A DNA stretch of 64,000 nucleotides from JABMQW01 sp964439935. GTDB lineage: Bacteria; Fidelibacterota; Marinisomatia; Marinisomatales; TCS56. Below are positions 28,201 through 34,755 of the stretch, in pieces (positions within the stretch are counted from its first letter, which is position 1; every line of letters begins with the position of its first letter). A model generated the notes under the pieces. The model was not told where the DNA came from. It ran no database searches and worked only from the letters and a program-made list of their open reading frames with translations. The position numbers and the translations under genes are program-made. The stretch lies in contig CAYTPW010000017.1 in NCBI GenBank assembly GCA_964439935.1, forward strand, positions 10,835 through 74,834, read 5' to 3'.

Positions 28201-30986
28201 GGCGAACCATCTATGGTGGTCCCGACCATGATCGTTGTTATGGAATTATTGAGGATTTTGACGGTTCATATGTGATTTCTGGATACAGTAGATCGCGTAA
28301 TCTAAACGATTATGATATTTGGCTTTTTAAAATAGCTGAAGATGGTAATCAAATCTGGAATAAGTATTATGGAAGTGATCAATATGATGCTGGTCGTGAT
28401 TTATGTCAGGCCGCCAATGGCGATTATATAATAGCAGGATTTAGTGATTCGTTTGGTGACGGGTCATATGATTATTATCTAATGCGGGCTTATAGCGATC
28501 AGACTAGCTCCGGGGCGATTAATGTGGCAACCTGGGGTAACGACGGAACGGGTGATGGCAGTGAGTCAAATCCATATGCTACAATTCAGCATGGAATTGA
28601 TCAGGCCAATGACGGTGATATGGTACTGGTTCAGCAGGGTACCTACTACGAGAATATTAATTATAATGGCAAAAACATTATTGTCGCCTCCAATTATGTG
28701 CATAGCGGTGATTGGTCAGATGTAGAGAACACCATAATTGATGGTAACCAATCAAGTAGCGTAGTAACATTCGAAAATGGTGAAAGTGATTCGGCAATTC
28801 TTCAGGGTTTTACAATTGAAAATGGACAATCATATGCTGGTGGCGGTGTTTATTGCAATAATTCATCACCGATAATTTCTCACTGCCGTTTGGTGAATAA
28901 TTCAGTGGACAATGCGGGTGGCGGAATCTCGGGTTGGGCTAATTCATATTTGACACTCAATGATTGTGTGATATCAGACAATCATGCAGGGAATTCCGGT
29001 GGTGGTCTTCATGCGGATAATTCAAATCTAATGACTATAAATAGTGTGTTTAGCAATAATACATCAGGTGATAACGGTGGTGGTCTTGCACTTTGGTCCT
29101 CGTCCTCCAATTCAATTGCTTTAGATTATTGTATTATAAAGAATAATTCAGCTAATGATGCTGGTGGTGGTATATATATTGAGGGTAGCTCAGACATTAT
29201 AATATCCAACTGCAGACTTAATAATAACAATTCCCAATGGGGAGCTGGAATTTTTGATAACGGCAGTGGCGCCCATATGTACGTAGATTATGTTAGCGTT
29301 ACAGACAATATTGCTTCTGGTGAAGCGGGGGGTATGTTTTTAATCGGAACCTCCGGAATATTTTATAATCTTACCATAGTTAACAATACGTCATCCTCAG
29401 GTGGCGGTTTCAAGTTGGGAGCTTCATGTAATATTGATCTGGTAAATTCCGTTACTTGGTTCAATAATCCTGAAAGTATTATGTTTGACCCAGAAGGGTA
29501 TCCCAGTACAATAACAATCAATTATTCCAATATACAGGGAGGGCTGTCTAATATAAATAATGCTAATAATTCTACAATATATTGGGGACTGGGAAATATT
29601 TCCGGGGACCCGCTGTTTATAGATTATGGTACAGCCGATTACAATTTACAGATTGGATCCCCTTGCATTGATTCTGGTCACCCAGATCTAGATGGTGATG
29701 GCTATAATTGGGAAGTGGATCCTGACGATCAGGACCCCGATGGTACCAGAATGGATATGGGGGCTTATTATTACTCTCAGGACAGTACTGGCTACCATAT
29801 AACCACCGCAAGCATCAATCCAGGACCAAATTCGTGGTTAGCCCAGGCCGATACCATCTGGATTGACTTTTCGAATCCCGTCAATCATGGTATTGTTGAA
29901 ACCCGTTGCCAGCTTACCAGTGTTAATTATGGTGACTTCGCTTATCATATTGGCCAGGCTTCGGATTTATTACACTATCTAGTTCCTGATGAATCATATC
30001 CATTTAATGATCTAATCGTCCTCAACACTTCGCCCGGCATTGTTGATGAGCAGAATAATCCAGTGGATATTTCGGCCATTAATTATGTTGAATTCCATAC
30101 CAACCTGCCGGCTGATTTTACCGGTGACAATGTGATCAATTACCAGGATTTCTCAACTTTCACAGATCTATGGCATACCGACGATGAGATGCTGATCAAT
30201 CGTTTTGACTTATTCCCATACCAGGGTGAACCGCCGGACATACTGGTTTCTCCGGACGGTCAATTCGGTTATGATGAATTAATGGTCCTGGTATACATGT
30301 GGAACTGGTCCCACCAGCAAAATGGACGGTTGGCTCGTACTAACATTGAATTCATGGGTGAACCGCCGACCTTTAAGCAAGCGGGTTCCGAGCTCCTGAT
30401 AACCATGCCTGAGACTGCAGAAGTCGGACAATTAATTATCAGTTATCAGCCAGAAACCGCTCAGGTTAAAAAAGCACCAACAGGCCATTCTGCTGAACGC
30501 CTTGTTTTACATACCGAAAACACCGAACTAGGCGAATTACTGATCGAATACGTCAATCTTAAGAATAATCCGGATAATTTGATTACGCTGAACGCGCAGG
30601 CATTAAAGCGCAGTAATTTTACCGTTCAAATCGAATATTCATTTCTGTCAAGTGAAAGCCATTTAATCGGTCAAGGGCAGCAGCAGCTTGATCTGGTTGC
30701 GATTCCGGATCAGTTTTCATTGCATCAGAATTATCCTAATCCATTCAATCCGGTCACAACAATTGAATATGATCTGCCGGATGAAGGTCTGGTCAGGCTG
30801 GTTGTTGTTGATATTCTTGGCCGTCAGGTTGTCCAGCTGATCAATGAGCATCAAGAAGCTGGCTATAAATCGGTGCGCTGGACTGGACGGAATTCCAGCG
30901 GTAAATCGGTCAGTACCGGTCTTTATTTTTACTTGCTGGAGAGTGGCCAAAATTCAGCTATCCGAAAGCTGGTAATTCTGAAATAA
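22281..30986 (+). CDS. Giant T9SS-secreted surface protein with beta-helix modules, propeller and dockerin-like segment
   Basis: The protein is 2,901 aa from ATG 22281 after GAGGGGGGGTGG. It has a signal peptide (to about LNLVAA) and an N-terminal region of about 500 residues. Three right-handed beta-helix modules (residues about 505-840, 1109-1707 and 2079-2500) follow the pattern TIQ(A/H)-x-(V/I)D, GTYYENI and repeated GGG turns. Two carbohydrate-binding-like beta domains lie between the first two helices (about 841-1103), and a beta-propeller of DGGFIMAG/WLIKTD-type repeats fills about 1711-2073. A dockerin-like pair (DFTGDNVINYQD, then SPDGQFGYDEL) lies near 2610-2680, and a T9SS type A tail with NYPNPFNPVTTIEYDLP lies at the end. 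It is probably exported across the outer membrane and attached to the surface; its ligand is unknown. Confidence 0.85.
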   Translation: MLSKYRVLPILLFILTMSLNLVAAREKITDNLESIDPQNIFDDSAINNRHFTSYQTFEGNEWFLYLTNDGQIGANTVAGRSGGVWPRGTDKSIIYNSGLWVGAIVGGEIRVSTVTYGSAFSPGTINSSGIAADFNNDIYRLYKVNRWSDPGESDWVDWPDSIGAPISNSDPYIPLDQTLYTVYNDLDPGGNYSIYTTPLGAEVRQTIIGGATTANDGLDKTFYIQYKIFNRSSDTWENTKFSFWLDPDLGDANNDLAGYDRLSRTGFCYNDISDPEFGIPPAIGCQLISDTLVLDVSAFSVMSLSHPDDMYFDPNDPETAYNRQLGLSYSGSPIIDPTTSATTTYMHKGEPENGNGWNDDFPDDKRFMLTVQANNVDYNPGDSLEIVIAVTIGQGYDNLNSLAVMKQAAWEARIHWIDGFTGLTMIDRPILGGESFLYSMAIPSTVPEGQSQGYIELYNHGNLTLSASSSFSDGQYYSISPTNFNIDPGSSEYLTVTFEAPAIPMSVHQVPGDYPTIQAAVDASISNLFGTTLELISDDFLAGQADNFGLDTWVEYGGDTIRVAPGFYSENIEVIGKTIHLKASGDVNNAIIDGTLARVLYFNNSNGSSIIGFTIQNGNTDGYGGGVYADNSDLKQISGNVFKNNVAAYGGGLFAIPFSGEMIGNRFENNYADGMGGGFYLSQTDGSQIHHNVFSSNSTDGYGGAGRLSVGGTFFYNNTLWGNVALGGGSGLAVRTPDHYLVNNIIWNGNNQGLHSSSGSEISAEYCIVDSGWPGEGNLDIDPNLVDPANGDFSLAPFSPAIDGGHPDLNQNGFDWAIDPADQDPDGTQLDIGAIYHHYNPGVSVTFIANTCGVPDTLNENSTIQIRGGIGLLGSWSNNSQVFMDNIGGDYWSTTVFIDSVTAASQVIEYKYCTDPRQRQDLDPGWQGWEGGNNWELDLSSFSGSDTILDLGYVRGWTNEDAGVIPYISTDSIDVYFRVNMQAAIENALFDAGTQIVGVRGSNTADWQPTGDLSWSESVELTQEADHVDGMSTYDGSNFWAGRARIPIDWAGAELHYKFVYHAPGDNNDVEWETGDNRPIYLPVTGDTTVHWVWWDDEAPYGGTGNQQTLHVATWGDDNTGDGSDGNPFLTIQHGIDVANEGDIILVHQGTYYENINYYGKNITVASNYIYSGEWSNVEQTIIDGNQQASVVFFNNGENEAAILDGFTIVNGYSQFGGGIQVRSCNPTLKNLIVENNSAWQYGGGIHLYNSSAYVNNNFVSDNTAGIEGGGLNVYISSGSVIENMLIQNNIAPRGSGVKFDNSSAEIINSNISDNQASDYGGGILVHSNSDISIYDSQITNNQADSLGGGIYIDSSNIYLFGGSVDANTALSGGGIMVGNNSTLTFDNLQVTHNHVESYEGGGGIISSNSDLYIYNSLFFQNTAPNGWSAAIDFSNNDTNSPRYCQINNTNFESNNAFSCAGLSPWTSIDDASIEVSLIGCSFTNNYAVNRTVLYATGTNTVVNIDDCTFDGNQAEQYTSGVQYAGNARGIIKGSVFSNNISSTGDASYSTSGLGVWTGSEVDIINCTIVNNQAGYGGGLSTGGNVTVNMYNTILWNNSPSQVSFQEWNGDSIPEVNIAYCDLDNGFDGLEYINASPNLNWLEGNLEEDPQFTNPDNNEYDLQASSPCIDTGHPDLDGDGETWENDPDDQDPDGTRMDMGALYFNYEVSDLSTPVWQTSFGGSGSELGMAVDACRDGGFIMAGISNSFEGNYDGWLIKTDSNGAELWNQYIGGDSTDYIYDIKEASNGDFLVVGYSNSWTTYEYDLWVVRTDSAGNELWNITIGGEQTDRGYSIAETADGGIIIQGTTNSYGSGEQDIWLIKTDQAGNQEWDLTFGGELSESSNSLAVTSDGGYFIVGSSNSWSGGDDDLYAIKTNSDGTIEWSNVFDTELASWRFKAVATSSGEYLITGWIQTESNELDAWIIKLDISGNEIWRTIYGGPDHDRCYGIIEDFDGSYVISGYSRSRNLNDYDIWLFKIAEDGNQIWNKYYGSDQYDAGRDLCQAANGDYIIAGFSDSFGDGSYDYYLMRAYSDQTSSGAINVATWGNDGTGDGSESNPYATIQHGIDQANDGDMVLVQQGTYYENINYNGKNIIVASNYVHSGDWSDVENTIIDGNQSSSVVTFENGESDSAILQGFTIENGQSYAGGGVYCNNSSPIISHCRLVNNSVDNAGGGISGWANSYLTLNDCVISDNHAGNSGGGLHADNSNLMTINSVFSNNTSGDNGGGLALWSSSSNSIALDYCIIKNNSANDAGGGIYIEGSSDIIISNCRLNNNNSQWGAGIFDNGSGAHMYVDYVSVTDNIASGEAGGMFLIGTSGIFYNLTIVNNTSSSGGGFKLGASCNIDLVNSVTWFNNPESIMFDPEGYPSTITINYSNIQGGLSNINNANNSTIYWGLGNISGDPLFIDYGTADYNLQIGSPCIDSGHPDLDGDGYNWEVDPDDQDPDGTRMDMGAYYYSQDSTGYHITTASINPGPNSWLAQADTIWIDFSNPVNHGIVETRCQLTSVNYGDFAYHIGQASDLLHYLVPDESYPFNDLIVLNTSPGIVDEQNNPVDISAINYVEFHTNLPADFTGDNVINYQDFSTFTDLWHTDDEMLINRFDLFPYQGEPPDILVSPDGQFGYDELMVLVYMWNWSHQQNGRLARTNIEFMGEPPTFKQAGSELLITMPETAEVGQLIISYQPETAQVKKAPTGHSAERLVLHTENTELGELLIEYVNLKNNPDNLITLNAQALKRSNFTVQIEYSFLSSESHLIGQGQQQLDLVAIPDQFSLHQNYPNPFNPVTTIEYDLPDEGLVRLVVVDILGRQVVQLINEHQEAGYKSVRWTGRNSSGKSVSTGLYFYLLESGQNSAIRKLVILK
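25611..25860 (+). repeat. Beta-helix module leader, copy A
   Basis: This stretch encodes the opening of the second beta-helix module (ATWGDDNTGDGSDGNPF, then GTYYENINYYGKNI). It is clearly similar in DNA and protein to 28520-28770, about 2.9 kb downstream in the same gene, and shows internal duplication of a whole module. Confidence 0.8.
28520..28770 (+). repeat. Beta-helix module leader, copy B
   Basis: This is the second copy of the module leader (ATWGNDGTGDGSESNPY, then GTYYENINYNGKNI). Modules A and B both close with a GHPDLDGDG, DPDDQDPDGTRMDMGA segment (27295-27385 and 29680-29770), and the first helix module ends with a third, more diverged version near 24690-24780. Confidence 0.8.
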
Positions 30987-31117
30987 ATCAATTTCTGTTA
31001 GTTGTAATACCGATATATCTAAATTCAGCCCGATTACCGAAAATATTTTATAGTTTCTGGATTAATGTCAGCTGCGTGTTACTCACTCTAACCAAGATAT
31101 GATTACTGAGGTTAATA

Positions 31118-33259
31118 ATGAAGAAATTTTCACTTTCCATCGTCAATCTACTGGTCCTTACAGGTATAGCTGTGTCTGAAACCAATATCATACAACATAA
31201 TCTGATGCCAGTTCCGAAACTGGTTGAATTTGGCGAGGGTAGATTCATTATAAATCGTGATTTCACTGTTCAACTGACCGGTGCCTGTGACGATCGAACT
31301 GTAAGAGCCTCGACACATCTGTTACGGCGGCTGTCTGGTCGGACCGGTTATTTTATTGATCAGGGCTTTGTTGAAATTGACCAATCAATCATCAATCCCA
31401 AACTTGTAATCGGCTGTGAGCGGATCGGCAGATTAGATGTGGGCGAAGATGAATCATATTCCCTTAATGTTTCACCAGACAATATCGTGATCAATGCACC
31501 AACAGAATTGGGAGTGCTTCATGCTCTCGAAACTTTACTCCAATTATTTGAAACCGATGGTGAAGAATATTATTTCCCTGAAGTAATAATTGAAGATGCT
31601 CCCCGGTTTCCCTGGCGGGGATTGATGTTGGATGTTTGCCGGCATTTTATACCTATTGAAGTGATCAAACGGAATATCGATGCAATGGTAGCAGTTAAAA
31701 TGAATGTACTGCATTTGCATTTAAGCGAGGATCAGGGGTTTCGAATCGAAAGTAAAATTTTTCCCCGGTTACATCAGATGGGCTCTGATGGCGACTATTT
31801 TACCCAACTGCAGATTAAGGAAATTATCGCCTATGCTGGTGAACGTGGTATTCGTGTAATACCGGAATTTGATATGCCCGGTCACGCCACTGCCTGGTTC
31901 GTAGGGCATCCCGAGTTATCCAGTTTGGATACTACTTATACAATCGAACGCGGTTGGGGAGTGCAAGACCCGGTGATGGACCCGACCCGGGAAGTGACCT
32001 TTGAGTTTCTAGATGCTTTTATAGGTGAGATGGCTGGACTTTTTCCTGATGCTTATTTTCATATTGGTGGTGACGAAAATAATGGTGTTCACTGGGGGAA
32101 AAATCCAGACATTCAGGTATATATGGAGCAACACGGTTACGAAAATACCCACCAGCTGCAAAGCTATTTCACTGATCGTGTTCGACAGATCGTGGAAAAG
32201 CATGGAAAAATTATGATTGGCTGGGATGAGATATTTGATCCGGGGATGAATAAAAACATCATTTCACAGGTCTGGTCTTCGCACGGACTGAAGCAACTTC
32301 CCGTAATCCTGTCTGATGATTTCCAGGTCATTATTTCGAATGGTTATTACATCGATCTTTTCTGGTCAACCGAAACTCATTATCTCAAAGATCCCGCACG
32401 TGAAGGTTTTATCGACGATGTTGTGCTGGAAAAAAACATACTGGGGGGTGAGGTACCATCATGGGCTGAATTCAATACACCAGAGGTGATAGACGCCCGG
32501 ATCTGGCCCCGCACGGCCGCAATTGCTGAACGTTTCTGGTCAGCCAAAGAAATCCGCGATGTTGATGATATGTACCGCCGACTGGAAAGGATCAGTTTTC
32601 AATTGGAAGAATTGGGAATCCAGCATATCCGTAATTATGAAATGATGTTGCGGCGATTGACCAATAATGCTGATATCCAGGCGCTCAAAACGCTCGCGAA
32701 CCTTGTTGAACCGATTGAGGATTATCGCCGGCATCAATTTGATCCGGACCGGAAATATCTATCCTATTCGCCGTTGACGCGGTTGGTCGATGTCGTACAG
32801 TCTGATGCACTGGAAGCACGGAAATTCAGAATTACCACGACGGTGTATCTACAGCAATGGTCGGTTTTAAATGCAGATGCAGAGCGATTGAAGGGACGGA
32901 AAAGAAAAACACATTTCCAAAATGCAAATAATATTCCTGAAGCGGTTGAGATCACAAAAATGCTTACAGCCTGGCAGAAAAATCATTCTGAACTGAATAC
33001 AATAATCAACTCATCACCAATCTTGAAAGAAATTGAACCGCTGTCCATGAATCTATCTGTGCTGGCTGAAATCGGATTGGAAGCAATCACCTACTTGGGA
33101 AATGGTCAAACCGCGTCCGCGGAATGGACAGCAGAGAAATTGAAATATCTGAAACAGGCCAGTGAACCAAAAGCCGAACTGGTATTAAGAATCCTGCCTG
33201 CGATAGAAGATATTATCAGAGCTGCCGGGAACTTACCGCGTGAAGCAGATGATGAATAA
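31118..33259 (+). CDS. Beta-N-acetylhexosaminidase, glycoside hydrolase family 20
   Basis: The protein is 713 aa with a signal peptide (to about TGIAVS). Residues 25-150 form the GH20b-like N-domain, and the catalytic barrel starts near PRFPWRGLMLDVCRHF. Key motifs are MNVLHLHLSEDQGFRIES, VIPEFDMPGHA and the catalytic Asp-Glu pair in HIGGDENNG near residue 319. GEVPSWAEF and RIWPRTAAIAERFW complete the barrel. The C-terminal 200 residues are helical and not assigned. It removes terminal GlcNAc or GalNAc residues from chitin-type, glycoprotein or wall-derived sugars in the periplasm or outside. It overlaps the DacB gene by 11 nt, and with the amidase downstream that context suggests work on peptidoglycan fragments, which is inference. 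Confidence 0.92.
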   Translation: MKKFSLSIVNLLVLTGIAVSETNIIQHNLMPVPKLVEFGEGRFIINRDFTVQLTGACDDRTVRASTHLLRRLSGRTGYFIDQGFVEIDQSIINPKLVIGCERIGRLDVGEDESYSLNVSPDNIVINAPTELGVLHALETLLQLFETDGEEYYFPEVIIEDAPRFPWRGLMLDVCRHFIPIEVIKRNIDAMVAVKMNVLHLHLSEDQGFRIESKIFPRLHQMGSDGDYFTQLQIKEIIAYAGERGIRVIPEFDMPGHATAWFVGHPELSSLDTTYTIERGWGVQDPVMDPTREVTFEFLDAFIGEMAGLFPDAYFHIGGDENNGVHWGKNPDIQVYMEQHGYENTHQLQSYFTDRVRQIVEKHGKIMIGWDEIFDPGMNKNIISQVWSSHGLKQLPVILSDDFQVIISNGYYIDLFWSTETHYLKDPAREGFIDDVVLEKNILGGEVPSWAEFNTPEVIDARIWPRTAAIAERFWSAKEIRDVDDMYRRLERISFQLEELGIQHIRNYEMMLRRLTNNADIQALKTLANLVEPIEDYRRHQFDPDRKYLSYSPLTRLVDVVQSDALEARKFRITTTVYLQQWSVLNADAERLKGRKRKTHFQNANNIPEAVEITKMLTAWQKNHSELNTIINSSPILKEIEPLSMNLSVLAEIGLEAITYLGNGQTASAEWTAEKLKYLKQASEPKAELVLRILPAIEDIIRAAGNLPREADDE

Positions 33260-34742
33260 TATGCCGGGAATAGATATCTGGAAAAAGTTGATGTCGCTTT
33301 TAGTGGCGGTTTTGCTATTTTTACCCGGACTCAACGCCCAACGTACTATCGATGATTGGCTGACCTATATAGCAATTGATGATACGTTGAATCGCGCACA
33401 ATGGAGTATTTATGCTGAATACGCTGGTACAGGTGAACCAATAATCGATTACCACTCCAAAATTTGTCTGGCTCCGGCATCAAGCTTAAAAATTGTGACT
33501 ACCGGATTGACGCTGGTCAAACTTGGACCGGATTTTCAATTCTCAACACAGCTTTATTACTCGGGCAGCATCAATCGTAAAGGAATCCTGAATGGTAATC
33601 TTATAATTGTTGGTGGGGGGGACCCGACATTAGGTTCTGAAATGGTACCGGGAAGTCTTAGTCTGGATAGCTTGACTCAGACCTGGACCAAGGCAATCAG
33701 TGCCGCTGGAATTAAACGGATCAATGGGGCGGTTATAAGCGATGTCTCCCTGCTTGAAGAACAGGCCGTTCCCGATTATTGGCCCTGGATCGATATTGGC
33801 AATTACTACGGCGCCGGAACCAGCGCGCTCTGTATTCATGATAACCTGTACTACTTGACTTTCAAGCCAGGCGCTGCTGTGGGCGATCCTGCCACCGTTC
33901 TTGCGGTTGTACCGCAGATACCCGGACTGAAATTTATCAATCATATGCGCACCGGTCCTGAAGGGAGTGGGGACAACGGATATATCTACTGTGCACCCGG
34001 GCAATTTACTGCAACACTCAGAGGAACGGTACCAGCGGGAGTTGAAGAATTTACGATCAAGGGTTCAATTCCGAAACCGGCCCTCCTGGCGGCTCAACTG
34101 TTGAGTAATGCTTTGGTCACAGATGGCATTAAGATTAGTGGAGAAGCCCGCATAAATACTGCTTCCATCGAGTATAATCAAAACAAACTGATTCACCGGA
34201 ATGAATCACCCCTACTCAAAGATATCGTCCGAGTCACCAATCAAAAAAGTGTTAATCTCTACACTGAACAGCTATTGAAATTTACTGCCTGGAAGGAATC
34301 GGGGTCGGGTAGTTTGGATTCGGGCTTTAAGTTGATCGAAGCTTTCCTCGATACAAATAAAATTGATGCTCTAGGCTGGAGGCTTTATGACGCCAGTGGA
34401 TTATCGCGTACCAACCGTGTATCAGCCCGGCAATTGAGTAATTTTCTATCCCTAATGTCCCAAACACCAGTATTTGAAGATTATTATAATTCTTTCTCGA
34501 TTGCCGGTGATCCGGAGGGGATTGGATTTGTGAAATCATTTGGGAAAGGTTCAGTTTTGGCACTGAATGGTCGTATCAAGACTGGTTTGATCAGCGGTGT
34601 CCGCAGCCATTCCGGGTATCTCACTACTAACTCCGGTCGATTGGTAGCATTCTCATTTATTTGTAATAACTATCCCGTCAGTACACGGCGAATTAATAAG
34701 ATCCATGAAGCTATTCTGGTCCAGCTAGCTATGCAGCAATAA
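33249..34742 (+). CDS. dacB: D-Ala-D-Ala carboxypeptidase/endopeptidase, PBP4 (S13) family
   Basis: The protein is about 497 aa. The start is uncertain: ATGs at 33249, 33252 and 33261 all overlap or abut the GH20 stop and precede the signal peptide (LMSLLVAVLLFLPGLNAQ). The three penicillin-binding motifs are present in the right order: SxxK in PASSLKIVTT, SxN in KSVNLYTEQLLK and KTG in NGRIKTGLISGVRSHSGYL. NGNLIIVGGGDPTLGS is a family signature of DacB. It trims D-Ala from, and can cut 4-3 cross-links in, peptidoglycan in the periplasm. The gene is translationally coupled to the GH20 gene and lies 13 nt before the amidase gene, forming a wall-turnover operon. Confidence 0.93.
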   Translation: MMNNMPGIDIWKKLMSLLVAVLLFLPGLNAQRTIDDWLTYIAIDDTLNRAQWSIYAEYAGTGEPIIDYHSKICLAPASSLKIVTTGLTLVKLGPDFQFSTQLYYSGSINRKGILNGNLIIVGGGDPTLGSEMVPGSLSLDSLTQTWTKAISAAGIKRINGAVISDVSLLEEQAVPDYWPWIDIGNYYGAGTSALCIHDNLYYLTFKPGAAVGDPATVLAVVPQIPGLKFINHMRTGPEGSGDNGYIYCAPGQFTATLRGTVPAGVEEFTIKGSIPKPALLAAQLLSNALVTDGIKISGEARINTASIEYNQNKLIHRNESPLLKDIVRVTNQKSVNLYTEQLLKFTAWKESGSGSLDSGFKLIEAFLDTNKIDALGWRLYDASGLSRTNRVSARQLSNFLSLMSQTPVFEDYYNSFSIAGDPEGIGFVKSFGKGSVLALNGRIKTGLISGVRSHSGYLTTNSGRLVAFSFICNNYPVSTRRINKIHEAILVQLAMQQ

Positions 34743-34755
34743 AGGAAAGTCAACG

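Noticed and set aside
24130..29420. Dense recurring GGTGGTGG-type motifs that could look like a DNA repeat array or CRISPR
   Set aside because: They are irregularly spaced and in frame, and encode the Gly-Gly-Gly turns of the beta-helix modules; there are no spacers of constant length.
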